A stretch of DNA of 64,000 bases from Cognatilysobacter terrigena (GTDB taxonomy: Bacteria; Pseudomonadota; Gammaproteobacteria; Xanthomonadales; Xanthomonadaceae). The notes beneath the pieces were generated by a model. That model saw only the letters and a program-made list of their open reading frames with translations. It did not search any database and was not told the origin of the DNA. The position numbers were made by a program, and so were the translations under genes. How positions within the stretch are numbered: position 1 is the first letter of the stretch; every line of letters starts with the position of its first letter. The stretch is taken from NCBI RefSeq assembly GCF_004361065.1, contig NZ_SELT01000004.1:1-64000 (forward strand). Reading direction: 5' to 3'. Below, one piece after another: positions 55,236 to 63,700 of the stretch.

Positions 55236-55640
55236 ATGAGCGCGAACCCCGACTTCCACGCCGTCCATGTCGACCGCGGTGACGCACGCGTTTCCGCGGA
55301 AGCATTGGCGCTCGATGCGCGCCGCGCGATCGCGGCGCTGGCGCTACGCAACGCGGACGTCCGTGCCGTCGCCGATGTCGACAATGTGACCGCGAGCGCC
55401 ATCGCATCGGGCACGGCGCGAATTCCGCCGGGCTCGGACATCGCACAGCGCCTGTTGCTGCTCGTGCGCCTTCACCGGGGTCTCGGGGATGTCTATGGCT
55501 CCACCGACCGGATGGACCATTGGCTCGACAACGAGGAACCCGCGCTGCATGGCCGTCCCCGCGACCTCATGCGCACGCCCGAAGGTCTGGCACGGGTCGT
55601 CGCGAACGTCGAATCGCGGTGTAAGGACTGCCTCTGGTAG
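55236..55640 (+). CDS. MbcA/ParS/Xre-type antitoxin domain protein, no toxin partner
   Basis: Product of 134 aa. The C-terminal half (~65-125) is the DUF2384 toxin-binding domain: RLLLLVRLHRGLGDVYGSTDRMDHWL, then NEEPALHGRPRDLMRTPEGLARVV, ending with ESRCKDCLW. The N-terminal part resembles a degenerate HTH. In known systems this domain neutralises a RES-type toxin encoded next to it, but the neighbours are parE and hutG. The C-terminal CxxCLW is unusual. Start 55236 follows GAAGG. Confidence 0.75.
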   Translation: MSANPDFHAVHVDRGDARVSAEALALDARRAIAALALRNADVRAVADVDNVTASAIASGTARIPPGSDIAQRLLLLVRLHRGLGDVYGSTDRMDHWLDNEEPALHGRPRDLMRTPEGLARVVANVESRCKDCLW

Positions 55641-55643
55641 CGA

Positions 55644-56459
55644 TCAGCGGCGCGTGTGGTTGAGCGCGGTCCGCAGGAGGCGCTCGAGAACGTTCTGCAA
55701 CGCGGACGCCTTGACGTCGTCGTAGTCGAAGCTCGCCTCGTCCATGTAGTTCCGCTGGCTGGTTTCCAGCTGCACGGCGTCGACGCCGTCTTCGGGCCGA
55801 CCGTAGTGACGGGTGATGTATCCGCCCTTGAAGCGTCCATTCGCGACCCAGTCGAACGTCGACTGCTCGCCCAACACACGTTCCAGTGACGCCTGCAGCG
55901 CGGCATCGCAACTCGCGCCGCTCGACGTGCCGAGGTTGAGGTCCGGCAATCGCCCGTCGAACAGGAACGGCAGGTCACTGCCGCGGATCGAATGGCCTTC
56001 CCACAGCACGACGCGGCCGTGTGCATCGCGCAGTCGCGCGAGTTCCGACTGCAGCGCGTCGTGGTAGGGACGCCAGTACGTATCGACGCGCGACCGCACC
56101 TCGTCCTCGTCCGGCTGCGCACCGGGGAGATAGACGTCGTCGCCGGTGAAGCGCCGCGTTGGGCATAGACCGGTGGTGTTCTGGCCGGGATACAGCGACG
56201 TGTCGTCCGGTGGCCGATTGAGATCGACGACGTAACGCGAGAAGCGCGGGACGAGCATCGAGGCCCCCAGCATGTCGCGCGCGAACGCGTACAGGCGCGA
56301 GACGTGCCAATCGGTGTCGGGCGCGCGGCGTGCGTCGTCCGTCATGCGCAAGGCGAGGTCGGCAGGAATCTCGCTCCCGTCGTGCGGCAGGCTCACGAGC
56401 AGCGGCGCGCGACCGCGGTAGAGCGTGTACGTGTCGGTGGTGATGACGTCGTCGGTCAT
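55644..56459 (-). CDS. hutG: N-formylglutamate amidohydrolase
   Basis: Hydrolyses N-formyl-glutamate, the last step of one histidine-degradation route. Product of 271 aa with LLVSLPHDGSEIP, the His/Asp/Glu metal residues in DLNRPPDDTSLYPG and LWEGHSIRG, and the C-terminal YITRHYGRPEDGVDAVQLE. No other hut genes are adjacent, so the symbol reflects family only. It is convergent with the antitoxin gene (3 bp apart). Confidence 0.85.
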   Translation of the reverse strand: MTDDVITTDTYTLYRGRAPLLVSLPHDGSEIPADLALRMTDDARRAPDTDWHVSRLYAFARDMLGASMLVPRFSRYVVDLNRPPDDTSLYPGQNTTGLCPTRRFTGDDVYLPGAQPDEDEVRSRVDTYWRPYHDALQSELARLRDAHGRVVLWEGHSIRGSDLPFLFDGRLPDLNLGTSSGASCDAALQASLERVLGEQSTFDWVANGRFKGGYITRHYGRPEDGVDAVQLETSQRNYMDEASFDYDDVKASALQNVLERLLRTALNHTRR

Positions 56460-56475
56460 GCGGTTCGCGCGATGC

Positions 56476-57834
56476 TCAGCGCATCAGCACGACCTCCTCG
56501 GCGCTGGTCGGATGAATGGCGATCGTATCGTGCAGGTCGTCGAGCGTGATGTCGCGACGCATGGCGACCGCGAAGCCCTGCAGCATTTCATCGGCCGCGT
56601 CGCCGAGCAGGTGCAGGCCGACGACACGTCGCTCCTCGCCCGTGCAGACGAGTTTGAACAGGCTGCGCTGCGGCGATGCGGACAATGCGTTGAGCATGGG
56701 ACGGAAACCCGCTCGCGCGATGTAGACGTCGTCGCCGTAGATCGCGCGCGCGGCGCGCTCCGACAACCCGACACGCCCGATCGGTGGATGCGAAAACACC
56801 ACGGTCGGCACGTCGTCGAGGACGAGCGGCGCATGCGGGCGACCGCCGAACACGCGATCCATGAGGCGGCGTGCCGCGGCGATCGCGACCGGCGTGAGCG
56901 CAGGCGACGGCGTGACATCACCCACCGCGTACACGCCACCGACAGCCGTGTGGTTGAGCGCGTCGACGGGAATGAACCCCTGCGCATCGACGGCGATACC
57001 CGCGGCATCGAGCCCGAGGCCTTGCGTGTTGGGTCGACGACCCGTCGCGAACAGCACCTGCTCGACGGGATCGCTCCACCCGTCACCGTCGCCGCGCACG
57101 CGCAGGCCGCCGTCGACGCGTTCGATCGCAGTGGTCGGCGTCGACAGCTGCACGTCGACGCCGAGATGCCGGTAGTCGTCGATGAGTTGCGCGGTGATCT
57201 CGTGGTCGAAGCCGGGAAGCAGTTCCGGCCCGCGCACGCGCAGCGACACGCGACTCCCGAGCGTCTGCAACACGCCCGCCAGTTCGACCGCGATGTAACC
57301 GCCGCCGATGATCGTGACGGTCGGCGGCGGCGCGCGCCATGCGAAGAAGTCGTCCGACACGCCGCCGAGTTCCGCGCCCGGAATTTCGGGCTTGATCGGA
57401 TGCCCGCCGGTGGCGATCAGGATGTGCGATGTACTGAGCACGAGCCCCTCGCCCGTGCGGACGCGCCGCGCGTCGAGCAACGTGCCGCGCGTCGGCATGA
57501 GCGCGATGCCGGCGTCGTCGAGGCGGTGGCGATAACTCGCATGGATGCCTTCGATGTAGCGCTCGCGATGCGCGATGAAGGTCGGCCAGTCGAGCGCGCA
57601 GTCGGCCGCGGGAAAGCCGAGCGTCGCCGCGTGGCGCAGCTTGCCGGCTACCTCCGCCGCGAGCCACATCGCCTTCTTCGGCACGCAGCCGACGTTGACG
57701 CAGGTGCCGCCGAGCGCGGATGGCTCGAGCAGCGCCACGCGCGCGCCATGGCTCGCGGCGCGAAACGCGCCGGCGAGGCCGCCGGAGCCGCCGCCAATGA
57801 CGATCAGGTCGAAGTCGGTCCGTGCTTCGGTCAT
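56476..57834 (-). CDS. gor: glutathione reductase
   Basis: FAD/NADPH disulphide reductase. Product of 452 aa with GGGSGG (FAD), the redox pair GGTCVNVGCVPKK (Cys45, Cys50), GGGYIAVELA (NADPH fold) and C-terminal AIHPTSAEE with the catalytic His. Related pyridine nucleotide-disulphide reductases share these; the CVNVGCVPKK and HPTSAEE pattern fits Gor. Follows hutG by 16 bp upstream on the same strand, possibly co-transcribed. Confidence 0.9.
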   Translation of the reverse strand: MTEARTDFDLIVIGGGSGGLAGAFRAASHGARVALLEPSALGGTCVNVGCVPKKAMWLAAEVAGKLRHAATLGFPAADCALDWPTFIAHRERYIEGIHASYRHRLDDAGIALMPTRGTLLDARRVRTGEGLVLSTSHILIATGGHPIKPEIPGAELGGVSDDFFAWRAPPPTVTIIGGGYIAVELAGVLQTLGSRVSLRVRGPELLPGFDHEITAQLIDDYRHLGVDVQLSTPTTAIERVDGGLRVRGDGDGWSDPVEQVLFATGRRPNTQGLGLDAAGIAVDAQGFIPVDALNHTAVGGVYAVGDVTPSPALTPVAIAAARRLMDRVFGGRPHAPLVLDDVPTVVFSHPPIGRVGLSERAARAIYGDDVYIARAGFRPMLNALSASPQRSLFKLVCTGEERRVVGLHLLGDAADEMLQGFAVAMRRDITLDDLHDTIAIHPTSAEEVVLMR

Positions 57835-57893
57835 GTCGTGTCCGGTCGCTGTTGACGCTGCATTACGCCGAGGGCCGCGTTACGTCGCTGCAC

Positions 57894-59168
57894 TCAGCGG
57901 ACGAACCGATCGGGTCGGTACGGCGCGGGATCGATCGCGGGCGCGCGGCCGGCGACCAGGTCGGCGAGCAGCTGGCCCGTGCCCGCGCTCATGCCGACGC
58001 CCATCATGCCGTGACCCGTCGCGAGCCAGAGACCGCGTTGACCGGGCACCGCGCCGATCATGGGCACGTCGTCGAGCGACATCGGCCGCCAGCCGAACCA
58101 GCGTTCGCGAACGCGCGGCCCGACGGGATCGCGCAGGTATTCGCGCGCGCCGCGTTCGAGTGCGCCGAGGCGACGCTCGTCGAGGCGCTCGTCGTAACCG
58201 GAAAATTCCATCGTGCTGCCGAGGCGATAGCCGCTCGCCCACGCGGTCACGCACACCGCACGTTCGCGCAGCACGAGCGGTCGCTTGGGCGTGAGCGCCG
58301 GCGGGTCGTACGTGATCGAGTAGCCCTTGCCGGGCTGGATCGTGCGCGCGAGCCAACGCAGGCCAAGCGCGTCGGCAAGACGCGGCGACCACGCGCCCGT
58401 GGCGACGACCACATCGCGTGCGGCGATCGAACCGCGCGACGTTTCGACGACATGCCCCTGCGCCGACGTCGTCAGCCCAGTGAACGGCCGTTGCTCGTCG
58501 ATCAGCACGCCGCGTTCGCGCGCGACACGCGCCAGCTCGGCGACGTAACGATCCGGACGCAAGGCGGCATCGCCTTCGAAGCGGAGCGCACCCGCGACGC
58601 CGGGTTTCATCGCAGGCTCGTCGCGTTCGTACGTCGCGCCATCGAGCACCTGCACGTCGACGCCGAATTTGCGCAGCAGCGGGACCTCGTGCTGGCCGTG
58701 CTCGAAGCGGCGTTCGTCGCGGAACACGTAGTCCTCGCCCGTCGGCAGGAATTCGCAGTCGAGGCCGTAGCGTGCGACCCACTCCTCCAGCCGCACGCGC
58801 GAATCGTTGAGCAGCGCGGCCTTCGCTGTCGCGCTCTCGCGCCAGTGTCGCGGGTTGCAGCGTCCGCGCAGTTCCCACAACCAGCGCCACAGCGCGAGGT
58901 CGACACGCGGACGGATGTACAGCGGCGCGTCCGGCGTCAGCATCATCGACAGCGCGCGCGTGACCATGCCCGGCGCCGCGAGCGGCGGCGCATGGCTCGG
59001 GGTGATCGTTCCGCAGTTGCCGTGCGAACTGCCGCCGCCGATGCGGCCGGCTTCGATGACGTGGACGGAGCGGCCCGCCTCGGCCAGCGCCAGCGCGCTG
59101 GCCAGCCCGATCACGCCGCCGCCGATGATGAGCACGTCCGTCGTCGGGTCCTGCGGGGCGGGTGTCAC
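57894..59168 (-). CDS. FAD-dependent D-amino-acid dehydrogenase (DadA-like)
   Basis: Product of 424 aa. FAD-binding GGGVIGLASALALAEAG (residues ~15-31) and GGGSSHGNCGTITPSHAPPL, then YSITYDPPALTPKRPLVL and the C-terminal GHGMMGVGMSAGTGQLLADL. This matches DadA-like/D-hydroxyproline dehydrogenase family enzymes. GTG start at 59168 preceded by AAGGAC. The substrate (D-Ala or other D-amino acids) cannot be fixed, and no alanine racemase is next to it. Confidence 0.85.
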   Translation of the reverse strand: MTPAPQDPTTDVLIIGGGVIGLASALALAEAGRSVHVIEAGRIGGGSSHGNCGTITPSHAPPLAAPGMVTRALSMMLTPDAPLYIRPRVDLALWRWLWELRGRCNPRHWRESATAKAALLNDSRVRLEEWVARYGLDCEFLPTGEDYVFRDERRFEHGQHEVPLLRKFGVDVQVLDGATYERDEPAMKPGVAGALRFEGDAALRPDRYVAELARVARERGVLIDEQRPFTGLTTSAQGHVVETSRGSIAARDVVVATGAWSPRLADALGLRWLARTIQPGKGYSITYDPPALTPKRPLVLRERAVCVTAWASGYRLGSTMEFSGYDERLDERRLGALERGAREYLRDPVGPRVRERWFGWRPMSLDDVPMIGAVPGQRGLWLATGHGMMGVGMSAGTGQLLADLVAGRAPAIDPAPYRPDRFVR

Positions 59169-59550
59169 GGGTCAAGCGTCCTTCTGGTGGGGCGGCGCGT
59201 CGATGCGCAGCGAGCGGTCGCCGTGCGTCCGCCACGGCCGCAAGTTTCGCACGCGCCTGCTGGCGCCTCCGAGGCACGAACGCGCATCGGCGCGTTCCAA
59301 GGCAACGCGCATCCAAGCTGTCCGCCTCACGCCATCTTCATGACGCGTCGCAGCACGAACCGCCGTTTACTTCGCTGGATCTGTCCACTTCAGACACGGT
59401 TTCGCGACGCCGGTCACCCATTCAAACATCCGACCGCATCGGCCTGTCCTGTTTTTCTACGTTCGACGTTGCCCATGCGCCGTGTCGACAGGACGCCGCC
59501 GGAGTCTTGAGCGCCCTGCTCCATCTCTCTCCCGAACCGAAGGGGTTTCC
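59169..59550. other. intergenic region, 382 bp
   Basis: Divergent region between the D-amino-acid dehydrogenase and the first M4 peptidase gene. It holds a long 5' region for the protease, in which a TACGTT box (59458-59463) and AAGGGG (59540-59545, ribosome site) are the only recognisable signals. No convincing coding sequence. Confidence 0.5.
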
Positions 59551-61143
59551 ATGTCGAATACGAAGTCCGTCGCGCTGGCTGCAGCCATCCTCGCGACGCT
59601 GGGGGTTTCCGCTTATTCGCTCGCCGGCACCGGCATCTCGCCCGCCGCCGATCACGCTCGCGGCCTGCTCGACGCCAACCGCGCGCTGCTCGCCGGCGCG
59701 GACGGCGACACCTACGCCGTGCGCAACGTGTCGGTCGACGCCGATGGCACCGAGCACGTGCGTTTCACCCGCAGCTACCTCGGCCTGCCCGTCATCGGCG
59801 GCGACTTCGTCACGCATGCCCGCAACGGCCAGATGCGCGGCGCCTCGATGAGCCTGCGTTCGACGCTGCGTCCGAACATCGCCGCGCGCCTGAGTGGTGA
59901 CGACGCGATCGTTGCGGCAGGCGCCGAATTCGGCACTGGCTTCCACGGCATGCCGACCGCCCGCAAGGTGATCTATGCGCGTGATGCCGCGCCGATCCTC
60001 GCGTGGGAAGTCGTCATGAACGGCGCGAAGCGCGACCAGACGCCGACCGAGATGCATTACTTCGTCGACGCGAACAACGGCCGCATCGTCGACAGCTGGG
60101 ATGCGGTGGAAACGGCGGCGGCAACCGGCACCGGCAACTCGCTGACGCTCGGCACGGTGTCGATCAACACCAATTCGATCACCGGCGGCTACGAGCTGCG
60201 CGACACCGTGCGCGGTGGCGGCCTGAGCGAAGACAACCACAACGCGGCGACCACCTCGACGACGGGCACCATCTTCACCGACGCCGACAACACCTGGGGC
60301 AATGGCAGCACCAGCGATCGCGCGACGGCGGCGGTCGATGCCGCGTACGGCGTCGCGGCGACGTGGGATTACTACAAGAACACGTTCGGCCGGAACGGCA
60401 TCAAGAACGACGGCAAGGGCGCGCTCAGCCTCGTGCACGTGGGCACCAACTGGGTCAATGCGTCGTGGTCGGACGCCTGCTTCTGCATGCGCTACGGCGA
60501 TGGCGACGGCGTGACGTACAAGCCGCTGGTCGCGCTCGACGTCGCCGGCCACGAAATGACGCACGGCGTGACCAGTGCGGTGAACGGCCTCGCGTACTCG
60601 GGCGACGCCGGCGGCCTCAACGAAGGCTCGTCCGACATCATGGGCACGATGGTCGAATGGTCCGTCGCGAACGCCAACGATCCGGGCGACTACCTGATCG
60701 GCGAGGAGATCTACAACGTCAACGACGGCACCAAGGCGCTGCGCCGCATGTTCAAGCAGAACCTCGACGGTGCGTCGTACGTCTGCTACCCGGGCCGCGC
60801 GTTCAAGCGCACCGACGATCCGCACTACACGTCGGGCGTCGCCAACCGCTTCTTCTACCTGCTGGCGGAAGGCGCCGTGGTACCGGCCGGCTTCGGTGCG
60901 GGTACGTCGTACAACCTCACGCCGGCCAGCCTGGTCTGCAACGGCGACACCGGTGTGGTCGGCATCGGCCGCGCCAAGGCGGCGGCGATCTGGTACCGCG
61001 CGATGGACGTGTACTTCACCTCCACCACGACCTACCCGCAGGCGCGCACCGCCACGCTCAACGCCGCCAAGGACCTCTACGGTCTGAACTCGGCCGAGTA
61101 CAACGCCGTCGCCCGCGCGTGGACCGCCACCAGCGTCAACTGA
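59551..61143 (+). CDS. M4 (thermolysin-like) metallopeptidase, copy 1
   Basis: Secreted zinc endopeptidase of 530 aa. Signal peptide MSNTKSVALAAAILATLGVSAYS, FTP/propeptide (residues ~30-190 with HVRFTRSYLGLPVIGGDF), then the catalytic domain: HEMTH (His334, Glu335, His338) and third ligand Glu358 in GGLNEGSSDIMG. Cysteines in ACFCMRY, YVCYP and LVCNGD may form disulphides, as in pseudolysin/vibriolysin. No C-terminal PPC domain. Tandem paralogue lies 304 bp downstream. Confidence 0.93.
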   Translation: MSNTKSVALAAAILATLGVSAYSLAGTGISPAADHARGLLDANRALLAGADGDTYAVRNVSVDADGTEHVRFTRSYLGLPVIGGDFVTHARNGQMRGASMSLRSTLRPNIAARLSGDDAIVAAGAEFGTGFHGMPTARKVIYARDAAPILAWEVVMNGAKRDQTPTEMHYFVDANNGRIVDSWDAVETAAATGTGNSLTLGTVSINTNSITGGYELRDTVRGGGLSEDNHNAATTSTTGTIFTDADNTWGNGSTSDRATAAVDAAYGVAATWDYYKNTFGRNGIKNDGKGALSLVHVGTNWVNASWSDACFCMRYGDGDGVTYKPLVALDVAGHEMTHGVTSAVNGLAYSGDAGGLNEGSSDIMGTMVEWSVANANDPGDYLIGEEIYNVNDGTKALRRMFKQNLDGASYVCYPGRAFKRTDDPHYTSGVANRFFYLLAEGAVVPAGFGAGTSYNLTPASLVCNGDTGVVGIGRAKAAAIWYRAMDVYFTSTTTYPQARTATLNAAKDLYGLNSAEYNAVARAWTATSVN

Positions 61144-61447
61144 TCGCCTCGTCGGCAGTCACTGCAACGGCCCGCTTCGGCGGGCCGTTTCTTTTCGGCG
61201 GCCTGCTTCCGACGAACGGAGGGGCAAATGCGGCCGCGCCCGGTTCGCGCCGTTCCGGAAGGGTTTATTTTTTGACCCGCGTCACATTCCCGGATCGTCT
61301 CGCGTCCGGGCCTGCCCGGATTGGAAGCACACGGACGTTTCCGGCAGGTCTTCCGCAGGATGCCCTCGGGACTGGGCCGCCGTGCCGGCCGAGAGGCCGG
61401 CGCGTCCCGCGTTGCCCGCCTTCCCCCGACCCCATAGGTGACCCGCC
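61144..61447. other. intergenic region between the two M4 genes, 304 bp
   Basis: Contains the terminator of copy 1 and the promoter region of copy 2. TTGACC at 61274-61279 (after a T-run) is a possible -35, but no matching -10 at 16-18 bp stands out. No coding sequence seen. Confidence 0.5.
61166..61193 (+). terminator. Rho-independent terminator after M4 copy 1
   Basis: AACGGCCCGC / GCGGGCCGTT with a stable C-TTCG-G tetraloop, then TTTCTTTTC. Confidence 0.9.
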
Positions 61448-63055
61448 ATGTCCCACACCCGAACCTTCCTCAGCCTCGCCGTCGTCGCGGCCCTGGGCGC
61501 TTCCGTCTGGGCCGCGATCGCGGCCGATGCCTCGCCCGCCGCCAGCCGCGCCCGCGCGCTTCTCGATGCCCATCGCGCCGATCTCGCGGCCACCGACGGC
61601 GACACCTTCGCGGTGCGCAACGTGGTCGTCGACCGCGACGGCACGGAGCACGTGCGGTTCACCCGCAGCTACCTCGGCCTGCCGGTGATCGGCGGCGACT
61701 TCGTCACCCATTCGCGCAACGGGCAGCTGCGCGGGACGTCGCTGAGCCTGGCGACGACGATCCGTCCCGACATCGCCGCGCGCATCAGTTCGAACGATGC
61801 GATCGTCGCTGCGGGCGCCGACTTCGGCACGGGCTTCCAGGGCATGCCGACCGCGCGCAAGGTCGTGTTCGCGCGCGACGCCGTGCCTGCGCTCGCATGG
61901 GAAGTCGTGATGCGCGGCTTCAAGCCCGACCGCACGCCAACCGAAATGCACTACTTCGTCGACGCGCGCAGCGGTCGCCTGCTCGACCGCTGGGACGCGA
62001 TCCAGACTGCCGCGGCCACGGGCACCGGCAACTCGCTCACGCTCGGCACCGTGTCGATCAGCACCGATTCCGTCACCGGCGGCTTCGAACTGCGTGACAC
62101 CACACGCGGCAACGGCACCACGCTCGACAACCACAACGGTTCGACCAGCTCGACCACCGGCACGATCTTCAGCGACGCCGACAACACCTGGGGCAATGGC
62201 AGCACCAGCGATCGCGCCACCGCGGCAGTCGACGCGCATTACGGCGTCGCCGCGACCTGGGACTTCTACAAGACCACTTTCGGCCGCAGCGGCATCAAGA
62301 ACGATGGCAAGGGTGCGAAGAGCCTGGTGCATGTCGGCACCAACTGGGTCAACGCATCGTGGGACGACTCGTGCTTCTGCATGCGCTACGGCGACGGCGA
62401 CGGCTCGACGTATCGTCCGCTCGTCGCGCTCGACGTCGCCGGCCACGAGATGACGCACGGCGTGACCAGCGCGGTGAACGGCCTCGCCTACTCGCGCGAT
62501 GCCGGCGGCTTGAACGAAGCGTCCAGCGACATCATGGGCACGATGGTCGAGTGGTCGGTCGCGAACGCCAACGATCCGGGCGACTACCTGATCGGGGAGG
62601 AGATCTACAACTCGAATCCCGACAACACGAAGGCGCTGCGCCGGATGTTCAAGCAGGACATGGATGGCGCGTCGTACGTCTGCTATCCGCGCAACCGCCG
62701 CTTCACCTTCTTCGACGACCCGCACTACACCTCGGGCGTCGCCAACCGCTTCTTCTACCTGCTGGCGGAAGGCGCCGTGGTGCCGGCCGGGTTCGGTGCG
62801 GGCACGAGCTACAACCTGATGCCCGTCAACCTCGTCTGCAATGGCGATACCGGCATCACCGGCATCGGCCGGAGCAAGGCGGCGGCGATCTGGTACCGCG
62901 CCATGGACCTGTACTTCACGTCCAGCTCGACGTACGCGCAGGCCCGCACCAGCACGCTGAACGCCGCGCGCGACCTCTACGGCCTGAACTCCCCGGAGTA
63001 CAACGCCGTCAACCGCGCCTGGGCCGGGGCGAACGTGACCTCGTCGACCCGCTGA
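61448..63055 (+). CDS. M4 (thermolysin-like) metallopeptidase, copy 2
   Basis: Product of 535 aa, same layout as copy 1: signal peptide MSHTRTFLSLAVVAALGASVWA, propeptide, and catalytic domain with HEMTH (His333, His337) and Glu357 in GGLNEASSDIMG. The same four-cysteine set is kept. The main differences are in the propeptide, the region after YVCYP (RNRRFTFFDDPHYT vs RAFKRTDDPHYT) and the C-terminus. It arose by tandem duplication; several DNA blocks are still identical. Confidence 0.93.
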   Translation: MSHTRTFLSLAVVAALGASVWAAIAADASPAASRARALLDAHRADLAATDGDTFAVRNVVVDRDGTEHVRFTRSYLGLPVIGGDFVTHSRNGQLRGTSLSLATTIRPDIAARISSNDAIVAAGADFGTGFQGMPTARKVVFARDAVPALAWEVVMRGFKPDRTPTEMHYFVDARSGRLLDRWDAIQTAAATGTGNSLTLGTVSISTDSVTGGFELRDTTRGNGTTLDNHNGSTSSTTGTIFSDADNTWGNGSTSDRATAAVDAHYGVAATWDFYKTTFGRSGIKNDGKGAKSLVHVGTNWVNASWDDSCFCMRYGDGDGSTYRPLVALDVAGHEMTHGVTSAVNGLAYSRDAGGLNEASSDIMGTMVEWSVANANDPGDYLIGEEIYNSNPDNTKALRRMFKQDMDGASYVCYPRNRRFTFFDDPHYTSGVANRFFYLLAEGAVVPAGFGAGTSYNLMPVNLVCNGDTGITGIGRSKAAAIWYRAMDLYFTSSSTYAQARTSTLNAARDLYGLNSPEYNAVNRAWAGANVTSSTR

Positions 63056-63073
63056 TTCCGCAGCCCGGAAATG

Positions 63074-63101
63074 CGAAAGGCCCGCTTCGGCGGGCCTTTC
63101 G
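63074..63101. terminator. bidirectional terminator between M4 copy 2 and slyD
   Basis: CGAAAGGCCCGC / GCGGGCCTTTCG, 12-bp perfect stem, TTCG loop, flanked by T-rich sequence, 18 bp past the M4 stop and 29 bp past the slyD stop on the other strand. Confidence 0.9.
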
Positions 63102-63106
63102 TTTGC

Positions 63107-63118
63107 ACATATATATGT
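63107..63118. repeat. AT-rich perfect palindrome ACATATATATGT
   Basis: 12-bp perfect palindrome in an otherwise very GC-rich window, in the 3' UTR of slyD. Confidence 0.5.
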
Positions 63119-63130
63119 ATGCGCGGCGGA

Positions 63131-63610
63131 TCAGTGGTGATGGCCGCCGTCGCCGTGCACGTGGCCGTGCTCGAGCTCTTCCGGGCTGGCTTCACGCACC
63201 TCGTCGATCTGGATCGCGAAGTGCAGGTCCTTGCCGGCCATCGGGTGGTTCAGGTCGACGTCGACCACCGTCATGCCAACCTTCTCGATCGTCACGGCGC
63301 GCGGGCCGAAGTTCGTGTTGAGCACGACCTGCATGCCCGGCTGCAGCGGCTGGCCTTCGAAGTGCTTCTTCGGGATGCGCTGGGTCAGGCCGTCGCGACG
63401 CTCGCCGTAGGCCTGCGCGGCCGGGACGTCGACGTCGAACTTGTCGCCGGCCTCGTGGCCGATCATCGCTTCCTCGAGGCCCGGGATGATGTTGCCGTGG
63501 CCGATGAGGATGGCCAGCGGCTCGCGGCCCTCGGACGACTCGATCGGCTCCTGGCCCTGCTCGGACACCGTGTAGTGGAAGCGGACGACGCTGTTCTTTT
63601 CGATCTTCAT
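63131..63610 (-). CDS. slyD: FKBP-type peptidyl-prolyl isomerase SlyD
   Basis: Proline isomerase, chaperone and metal (Ni) carrier. Product of 159 aa. FKBP domain (residues ~1-70 and ~120-146) with the IF chaperone insert, beginning MKIEKNSVVRFHYTVSEQG; the C-terminal tail EHGHVHGDGGHHH is the His-rich metal-binding segment. ATG 63610 chosen; upstream frame to 63688 lacks SlyD-like sequence. Confidence 0.95.
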   Translation of the reverse strand: MKIEKNSVVRFHYTVSEQGQEPIESSEGREPLAILIGHGNIIPGLEEAMIGHEAGDKFDVDVPAAQAYGERRDGLTQRIPKKHFEGQPLQPGMQVVLNTNFGPRAVTIEKVGMTVVDVDLNHPMAGKDLHFAIQIDEVREASPEELEHGHVHGDGGHHH

Positions 63611-63700
63611 GGGAATCCTGATGCCGCCGGCGGCGGAAGGGCGATGCCGGCGACGCGCGGACGCAGTAGCTGGCGGGACGAGCGGCATTGAAGCGGCGTG

